62,098 bases of DNA. It comes from Reticulitermes lucifugus (taxonomy: Eukaryota > Arthropoda > Insecta > Blattodea > Rhinotermitidae). Positions 55,430-62,098 of the stretch are shown here, in pieces (within the stretch, counting starts at the first letter, position 1; each line of letters starts with the position of its first letter). The stretch covers positions 1 to 62,098 of the forward strand of contig JAKCWW010000008.1 in assembly GCA_026260175.1 (NCBI GenBank). Direction: 5' to 3'. The notes under the pieces are model-generated. The model was not told where the DNA came from. It ran no database searches and was given only the letters and a program-made list of their open reading frames with translations. The translations under genes and the position numbers were made by a program.

Positions 55430-57056
55430 TAGAGAGTCAAATTCGCTCTTTGTAAATATTTACAGGATTCTCCTTTAAATACATCTCTGTGCACGGCAGT
55501 TTTATCGCATAGAAGGCCTGCATCTACCACGATACCCCGTGACACATACATTGATCAGAAACACGATAAAAGGGACACTGTGTTTGCCACTAATATGATA
55601 AACATTATTGTAATAGAAATGAAACCATGTACATAAATAGTGTTTACAGCACTTCTGTGTGAAAAAAAGAACAGTTCAGGTTCTCTTTTCAGAGAAACAA
55701 ACTTTGGTCCGTAACGACTTTTATATATTTCTAAACCAGGTGAAGCACGATGATAGTATCCTTGAAAAGAAATTAAAAGGGAGTGCCTCTAAAAATTTCA
55801 ATTGTTGTAAAAGGCACACCAAGTATGTGTATAAAATATTCATTCATTTAAATTTATGAGTTTGATAAAAGCATTTTCAAATATAAGTATTAAAAATTTG
55901 AATTTTAGCCTACTTTCCCTTCTTTCGAGGAAAAATGTGGACTCACCAGATCATTATGCTGCCCCTGTGCCAAAATCCTGTGTTACCCTTTCCGTATAGA
56001 CCCTCTTCCGTAACATATTTGGTGTTTCAATGTCAAAATTTATATGTTTGTTTGTGCCATTTTAAATTTGTAAATAGGTTTTGCAGTCTCCTTGTCAATA
56101 GATTGCAATTTCAGAGCCATTATTTTTAATTTCCTACAGTCAGCAATAACAACATGGCAGACGTGCAAATTTTTGAGATGTGGGAAGGATTACAGCCACT
56201 TCATTTAGAGTACTGAAATTACGTATAGTCTCTTCCACATACATGAGAATTTTTCTGAGATAATACATTAGGAGACTGTAAAATAACAACATGGCAGCCG
56301 TGCGAAAACTTCTTCAGCTTTCAGTTTGATGGAGATAATTATAAATCACTGGAATCTGACACGTAGAATTTGGTGTGTATATATCAAGACTATAAAAAAC
56401 ATATGTGTGAAACATTATTCACAAATCAACAATTACAGTTATGCAGACTTGAGAAATCTTTCTGGTGTTATAAACGTCACTTATCTGTGCCACCCCATTA
56501 AATGTGTAGGCATATTGACGTTTCGGTGAGAGCTAAATTAAATTACATTTTGTTTAATCGAGAACTTAAAACTTCCTGTATTTTTCTCGCTGTGATATTC
56601 AGGGTCAGAGATCCTGAACTGAGAAGGCATGTTTCTGAAACATTTTATCAATCTAAAGGACGAAACGTTAAGGTCCATCTTAGTGAAGGCCGCAAGATTA
56701 TACAGCCCAGAAGACCACGATCAACACGGTGTCGTGGAAACCTCATACTTTTCCCTGAAATGTTTTATATTTATGCTACATAGCGCAATTATTTTGTTGT
56801 AAAATACTAGTATATGCTGCAAAGTTTCGGAATATTAAGGTAATTTTCATTTAACTGCCTTAGCAGAAACAGGTTTATATTTCGAGTTTGTAAACCACTT
56901 TCACCAAATATGCAACTCATAATTTATATTTATTTCAGATATCACTTTACATATATCTTCTATATCATACCTATGGTGCAGATAAAGGTGACAATATTAA
57001 AAATTTCACGCAAACATTTTTATTCGAGTTTACAACTCAAAATTATCACAAACTAT
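55430..57056. other. AT-rich DNA; AACAACATGGCAG motif duplicated
   Basis: AATAACAACATGGCAG followed by CGTGC occurs at about 56146 and again at about 56284, which suggests a diverged 139-base tandem duplication. Frames at 56502-56783 and elsewhere have no recognised domain. Confidence 0.45.
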
Positions 57057-57059
57057 TCA

Positions 57060-57195
57060 AAATTTCAATGCGTTTCTATTTATTGCTGTCTTGGCCACCG
57101 CAGCTCTCACGGGACGTTCCGGTGGATGCAGACTTTTATTTGCTGTACACCTGTCGTGTTCTGCGCGGCGATGAAAGAACGACCCTGTACTAAGG
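57060..57195 (-). repeat. Diverged repeat shared with 35130-35245
   Basis: The minus strand contains CAGGGTCGTTCTTTCATCGC, then CACCGGAACGTCCCGTGAGA and GCTGCGGTGGCCAAGAC, collinear with the copy at 35130. Both are in the same orientation. Confidence 0.45.
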
Positions 57196-57259
57196 CCATT
57201 TCTGTTCTCAACCTGTGGAATTTGTGTCTTTGTCTTAGTTGTCACTGCTGCTAATCGAT

Positions 57260-57829
57260 TGTAGATTTTTTCCTGTTCTTATTATGATTTTTATGTCTTG
57301 TTTTCCTGTTTAAACTTCATGATGATATCTGTCATAACATTTTTCAGCATGCAGTCTCGTTCCTTCCCAATGTAGGCCTAAAGCAGTATTATTGTTTCCT
57401 CAACATGTCTGGATGAAATTCAGCTGTTGCTTCCATTAAGGCTGGTATTCAATCTGAAAAAAAATAACAGATATCTTATACGTCCTGTGCGCGTAATATG
57501 TGGGAGAGAACACTCAGTTACTTTGCTTCTAGTTATTCAATAACTTTATTATATGTATATAAGCAGACATTTCTCCAGACTCTGCACACCCATGGTTTGG
57601 GTGATCATAAATCTTCCATCAAGTCAAGGTATAAAAAAAGACCAAAGAAAATGGTTAAACATTTTCAGTATTATACTCCGCCCATAGTTTTTAAGCTGAT
57701 TCAAACTAAAATATTCGTTTTTAAAAAAGATGAATCTTTCACCGGGGGGGAGGAGGAGGATAAGGGTTAGTTGTAAGGGTTAGAAAGAAGCAATTAATAT
57801 CCAAATCCCTGTTACACAGATATTACGTG
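57260..57829. other. AT-rich DNA; G-run near 57743
   Basis: GGGGGGGAGGAGGAGGATAAGG lies at about 57743-57764; it is purine-rich. No gene is seen. Confidence 0.5.
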
Positions 57830-58220
57830 TGGCATAATTTATGGATGGGCTACAGCTGGCTATGCAGCGTCATCATGTGTTCGTACGGAAAGGAGAGAAA
57901 AGCCCGCGTTACCCTCCCACTACCACCAGACAGTCGGATCCACCCATCCTCTAGCGGCATCTACCTTGGCTCCGGCAGGCAGGCCTTCCTGGCGCTGCAA
58001 CCTGCGCATAGACGGATTCCGCCATGTGGCGCCGCCACCTTTCTAACGCCTCCACCGAAAAAAAGAAGAGAAAAAACAATCACAAGCCACACCCACTTAA
58101 AATAAAAATGGACAGGTGAACCATGCAGCCTTAGCTACGAAGTGCGGGCATCGTGGCAGCGTATTTGATCACGTAGTCAAAAAAACAAATTGCAGTCGGC
58201 GAGCGGCGAGCGGGAAAATA
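57830..58220. promoter_or_regulatory. GC-rich island with CTCF-like motifs
   Basis: This is one of only two clearly GC-rich blocks not explained by SINEs. It contains AAGGTGGCGG (complement of 58032-58041) and GGTAGATGCCGC (complement of about 57951-57962), each one mismatch from the insect CTCF core, plus many CpGs. It may be a promoter, an insulator or a first exon. The frames crossing it have no domain and no convincing splice sites. Confidence 0.3.
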
Positions 58221-58751
58221 CAAGAACTCGTGCTGATGAGATGGAGCTTTGCCTTGCCCTAATGCTTCTAATTAATGTTCCTAGCGTTACTTTTATTATT
58301 AATTGTAATAACGTAATGTTACTATAATAAAACGAGGCGAAATATACTGTTTTTTTTCGAATGCGAGTCAGCACTAAGGTCAGGCTTTCCTCTCTATTTT
58401 CTTTACGTTCTACTAAATAATTGCTTCTCAGAATACATAAGGGTAATAATATAAATTCGTATCCAAAGTTCTCTGCCGTACTTTTAGGAAGATTGCTACA
58501 GAGTGGGTGAAAGAATTTCATTACAATACACCGCACACACTCTTTTTACCTCTAAAAACCCCATTTTTCATTTTTCACTGGAATATTGTAAAGCATTTTT
58601 AAATTGTTATGATCGTAATTGTTTCAGTGATAGGTCTAAAGTAGTCTGCACCGAGGTATATAACCTCAAACATACCTCGCAGGTTGTGGCTTTCTAGGTT
58701 TGTGACACCGTCTAGTTTTGTAGGTGGTTATTACGGTTTGGGCACGTTGTA
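58221..58751. other. AT-rich DNA, nothing recognised
   Basis: The minus-strand 119-codon frame at 58177-58536 has no recognised domain. Confidence 0.45.
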
Positions 58752-58978
58752 AGGATGACTGATGACAGACATCCCAAAATGGCCTGGCAAACTAGAAGAG
58801 AGGTGAAGAAACCAAAAGGAAGACCCTGACAGACTTGAGAAGAAGGGATACAGAAGGTTTTGAAGGAAAGAGGAACTGAATGGAAGGGAGTAAGAGATAT
58901 ATTTCGAGACCATAAAAGAGGGAAAAGCTCTGTGTAAGCCGTCTACACCTTACCGGTAGAAGAGGTTCGATTGAGTGA
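58752..58978 (+). pseudogene. 3' end of a non-LTR retrotransposon ORF2 (second element)
   Basis: In the frame starting at 58752 it reads RMTDDRHPKMAWQTRREVKK, PKGRP, stop, QT, stop, EEGIQKVLKERGTEWKGVRD and IFRDHKRGK. After a frameshift near 58930 it reads TGRRGSIE and then TGA at 58976-58978. This is the typical C-terminal pattern of insect non-LTR ORF2 proteins with a DDR.P / KGRP.QTW signature. Two nonsense codons and a frameshift make it a dead copy. It differs in sequence from the tail at 1-195, so at least two element families are represented. Upstream reverse transcriptase is absent, consistent with 5' truncation. Confidence 0.82.
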
Positions 58979-59065
58979 AGTGAAGGTGGTTATCAGAGTT
59001 TCGGAGGAACAGAACTTCGGTTTCTATAGTTAGTTTTTGTATATTTTGTATCACCCCACACTTAA

Positions 59066-59110
59066 ATACTGCCGTTTGGAAAGTCGATCTATCTCCTTCT
59101 TCAGGAGGAA
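59066..59110 (-). ncRNA. Hammerhead-like motif, GAAAC box damaged
   Basis: On the minus strand: CUC, CUGAAGA, AGGAGAUAGAUCGACUUUCC (stem II GGAGA...UUUCC), then AAACGGC. The expected GAAAC is CAAAC. Confidence 0.35.
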
Positions 59111-59169
59111 TGGAGATACGAGCAGTGTATTCTTGTTGGCCCATAGAAAGATATAGCGTCCCTCTCCCC

Positions 59170-59218
59170 TTTCTACTTGAAGATGGAGACAGCTCCACTC
59201 TCCGAAACTATGTTGGAC
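59170..59218 (+). ncRNA. Hammerhead-like motif, first core base changed
   Basis: UAC, UUGAAGA (59177-59183), UGGAGACAGCUCCACUCUCC (stem II GGAGA...UCUCC, 5 bp), GAAAC (59204-59208), UAU, GUU, GGAC. The first box is UUGAAGA, as in the copies at 12.2 and 13.6 kb. Confidence 0.45.
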
Positions 59219-59342
59219 TTTTAGCCTGAGGCCAAGAGTGATAAGCACAATACCAGTCACATCTGTTACAAAAATACCATCGTAAAAATCCTTTAAAGTT
59301 GAATATTTAGTGTGGAGGCAACATATTCCTAAGAAAAATTGG

Positions 59343-59960
59343 AGGTCATCTACCAGAAGCCCGTTGGCACGGCAGAGCCAAAGGGCGTTGATTGACATCT
59401 CCACCCACCACTCTGTGGGACTCTTTAGAGTCGCCAGACATTCTGGAATACGTGGAAATAAAATTGCCGATTAGCTCGCAAGGCCCTGCGGTCTCGAGGC
59501 AGATCTGAAGATTTGGTGTTGGCTTGTTAACCAGCACATGATAATCTGGCAGGGTCTTATCGGCACTCAGAGACAGGCTGGAGAATTGACCTTGGGCCCT
59601 AGTCCTGCTGCTAAGACTAGGATAGTGTCCTTTAATATGACGCAATCCAGGGTAGTTACTGGCCTTCTTACTGGACATAACACCCTGACAAGACACCTCC
59701 ACATCATGGGACTGACAGACAGTCCCTTCTGTAGGATGTTCGGAGAAGAGGAGGAGACCTCAGCTCATGTTTGTGTGAGTGTGAAACTTTGGCGACACTC
59801 AGACATACCTATCTGGGTTCCTTTTTTTGGATACTGAGGATGTCAGAAATCTAAGTCTGGGGCCAATCTGGTAATTTATTAAAGGAACAGGGCTTCCATG
59901 AATTGATTTCAGCTTAAGGGACACAACGGGCCTGTCAAATTCTATCCTATTCATCTACCA
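59343..59960 (+). pseudogene. Non-LTR retrotransposon RNase H domain and C-terminal tail (decayed)
   Basis: In the frame starting at 59343 it reads SPLARQSQRALIDISTHHSV, then VARHSGIRGNKIAD, the RNase H motif with the last catalytic Asp, then a TAG (59472-59474) and LARPCGLEADLKIW. Further on come GTQRQAGELTLGPSPAAKTR, VVTGLLTGHNTLTRHLHIMG and EEETSAH. A frameshift near 59770 leads into CECETLATLRHTYLGSFF, and another in a T-run near 59825 leads into DTEDVRNLSLGPIW and FIKGTGLP. This is the RNase H plus zinc-knuckle-like tail (CR.C...ETSAH..CEC) of insect non-LTR elements of the Jockey/I/R1-like group; here the CR.C pair is CR.F. Reverse transcriptase is absent. It is clearly inactive. Confidence 0.9.
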
Positions 59961-62039
59961 GAAGACACAGCGACAAAATCCAGCAGACCACTTCCTAAAG
60001 ACGGGCTTCCGGGATGTAACAGTTTAATTTATGCTGCTAAGAAAATGTTTATCATCCTGACAACACTTTTAGATGGATATAGGCCTGTAGCTCTATCAAG
60101 TCACACATATAGCACGATACAATTTTGGCAGTGTTTGCTTCAGGCCTACAGTAATATTCAATCCATTATTTATAATTGTACCCTTTTCAATCCATTGACG
60201 TAAGCAGTATACGTATGTGAAAAAATAGTTAATAGAGAGAGAAGTTTGTAAGTCTATAGCGAATTCCTTCATAACAAATAATAAAATATAGATATTTACT
60301 TAAAAAAGGGCAAAAAGAATTTTAACTACCTCTTACATAACACTGACATTATTATTTCTAACGTGTTATTATGATGTAAAAAGACCTAGATAATAATTAG
60401 TTTGAAAAGTTGCAAAGTGAAATTAAGCCAGGCCTATTTGGGAAACATGGCGACAAATATGTAGGAAAAATTAAGAACATATTAAATGTTTTAAATTAAG
60501 AACATTGTGCAATTAATTCTGCTATATAAAGAGAGAAAATATCGAAATATACAGAAATATAACCTTGCTATCTTTTATATGAGCATGACGAATATAAACT
60601 GATTATTGTGTTGTGAGAAGGATGTTTATCCTAATGAAAAAGACGTGACTCAAGGCAGGAGAAAACTGTATAATGATAGATCCAAATTTTCGTTTCACCA
60701 GATGTAATTACGGATATCAAATCAAGGAAGATGAGATGGTCGAGAAAGAGAGCTTGCAGAAGCCAAATATGCAAACAAATTTAATAAAAATCATTGAAAT
60801 AAAAGATCACTTCGGGCATCTAGACGTGGAGGGGAATATAATAGTAAGATGTTTCCTGTAGAATGTGATGTGATTTCTTGCACTTGATTCATCTGGCTCC
60901 CCTTACGTAACACAAACCTCCCATATACAGGGGGCTGAATCCTAAATCTAGAAATGTAGAAAATAATATTTGTTAGGGAAAAACCCTTACACGAAATTTT
61001 GGACTGAACTAAAATAAAAATATTCATCCTCCGTATGAACAATTTAATGCAATGAAAATATTCATCAGTTATCTCGGATAAGGCAATAAATTGTAAACGA
61101 AATGAAGATATGTTTTCTAACGTATTTAAATGTTGCTGGATACACACACAAAATCACGTGAAACAGAAATATAAAATTCGCATCTACCTCTGAAATAAGT
61201 GCTTTCGGTTTCATAAGGCAGCACAATACTTTCAAATGACGTACAGGATCATTAATATGATATCAAAACTTAATTACCTTTGGGTCACTTGATTTTCTAC
61301 TCAAAACAAATTAGGGTATTTTAAAGGTTCGGTTCTTCCAATTTGGTAGGCCGCTTTGATTGGTAAACAGTTACTATTTACAATTTACCAATCGGCACGA
61401 AAACCTTTACCTTCAGAAAAATCGTTGTGGGGACCTCTAGTTTCGAAAGGTTCTGACTTCTGTACAGGGTAAAGCTACCAAATTTCTATAGGTATGTTAC
61501 TTCGTAAAACTACACTTTATGTTCACTGTGGAAGCAAGTATGTCTTGACAAGTGTAATTTGATAAATTGTTATCAGTGATTTAGGGGAACGTGTTACGCC
61601 ATTTTCACTGTGCTATACCCTATGGTAAACCCTAAAAATTTAGATATACGTTCCTTCACAAAGTTGATGCAAATTGACTAGACACACGAAGCAACCTGTC
61701 AGCAGGCCGTATTGTTAATAAGAAATTTTCCGAGCCACTTTTGACACTAATATCGAAATATATTAATATTTCGTAACAGTCTTCTAGTTTGTATTTCCTA
61801 ACAACTCGCAAATGTTGCTTAACACTATTCTGATTAATTCAGTATTAAAGCGATAAAAACAACTTAAGGAAATTTTCTATTATCCTCATATCTACTTCTA
61901 ATTTTCGTAGCTATAAACGAGTGTATACAATCTTTAAATATTTTCTGTTCTTGTGTCAGATTTATTTATTTATTCAAATTTCTAATTCAGACTAAGTAAT
62001 CTTGTACTTTAAGGTACTGAGAAGTACAGCATGTGTTTA
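59961..62039. other. AT-rich DNA, nothing recognised
   Basis: Frames at 60673-60861 and 60791-61147 have no domain or splice support. No element ends were seen until 62040. Confidence 0.45.
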
Positions 62040-62098
62040 TTCTATTTTCACCGTGCATTTTTCGAGTATAAACAATGTTTTTCACCAACTAAATGCAC
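62040..62098 (-). mobile_element. Terminus of another hammerhead-bearing fold-back element, cut by the window edge
   Basis: On the minus strand the window edge reads GTGCATTTAGTTGGTGAAAA, then a diverged segment and AATGCACGGTGAAAATAG. This parallels 33516-33570 (GTGCATTAGTTGGTTGAAAA, then AGATGCACGGTGAACACAA). It is the outer end of the 33-kb type element, pointing out of the window. Confidence 0.6.

Larger units (their letters stand above)
59066..59218. mobile_element. Short fold-back with paired hammerhead-like motifs
   Basis: 59066-59110 (minus) and 59170-59218 (plus) carry inverted hammerhead-like motifs centred at 59141. Outside these motifs the arms no longer match, so only the ribozyme-like core of the fold-back survives. 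It sits between two retrotransposon 3' ends. Confidence 0.5.

Noticed and set aside
58177-58536. 119-codon minus-strand frame
   Set aside because: No domain, and it partly overlaps the GC-rich island; no exon structure.

Overview
This is a eukaryotic, AT-rich (roughly two-thirds A+T), gene-poor stretch that looks like insect nuclear DNA, most likely from a polyneopteran with a large repeat-rich genome such as a cockroach or termite. The order-level guess is an inference from the style of the non-LTR retrotransposon 3' ends and the tRNA-derived SINEs; no host gene here proves it. There is no complete protein-coding gene. The open frames are short, lack recognisable domains and mostly look like chance frames in AT-rich DNA.

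What can be supported is mainly a transposon landscape. (1) Decayed 3' ends of non-LTR retrotransposons lie at 1-195, 58752-58978 and 59343-59960 (the last with an RNase H domain), with a weaker one near 41990-42290. (2) At least three families of tRNA-like SINEs are present. Two insertions have perfect target-site duplications: 24473-24698 with 15 bp and 41442-41697 with 12 bp. (3) A hAT-type MITE lies at 14478-14812 and a second TIR element at 25675-26177, with relatives elsewhere. (4) A 14-copy, 42-bp minisatellite at 29575-30162 reads open on both strands. (5) There are many microsatellites.

The most striking signal is a series of fold-back (long inverted-repeat) elements near 12.2, 31.8, 33.2, 35.9, 37.3, 50.1 and 59.1 kb. 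Their arms carry hammerhead-ribozyme-like motifs: CUGANGA, a stem II hairpin, GAAAC, then a short stem III and a GUH cleavage triplet followed by bases that pair with those just before CUGANGA. The pairs at 32914-32964/33443-33492 and 35717-35766/35978-36027 look structurally intact; the others are progressively decayed. This is the architecture expected of Penelope-like retroelement ends or retrozyme-like derivatives. The last 60 bases of the window match the end of one of these elements on the minus strand, so another copy probably starts just past the edge.

There are a few host-gene candidates. A GC-rich block at about 4400-4761 ends in a strong splice donor and looks like a promoter plus non-coding first exon on the plus strand, followed by a G-quadruplex-like tract in the putative intron. 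An ATG-less 130-codon open frame at 21603-21995 follows a good acceptor and could be a terminal exon or old transposon coding DNA. GC-rich islands at 51120-51455 and 57830-58220 may be regulatory. If the 4.4-kb exon is real, much of the window could be its first intron.

Assembly gaps (N) occur at 33001, 36043-36046 and 41543-41635; all three fall inside repeats.
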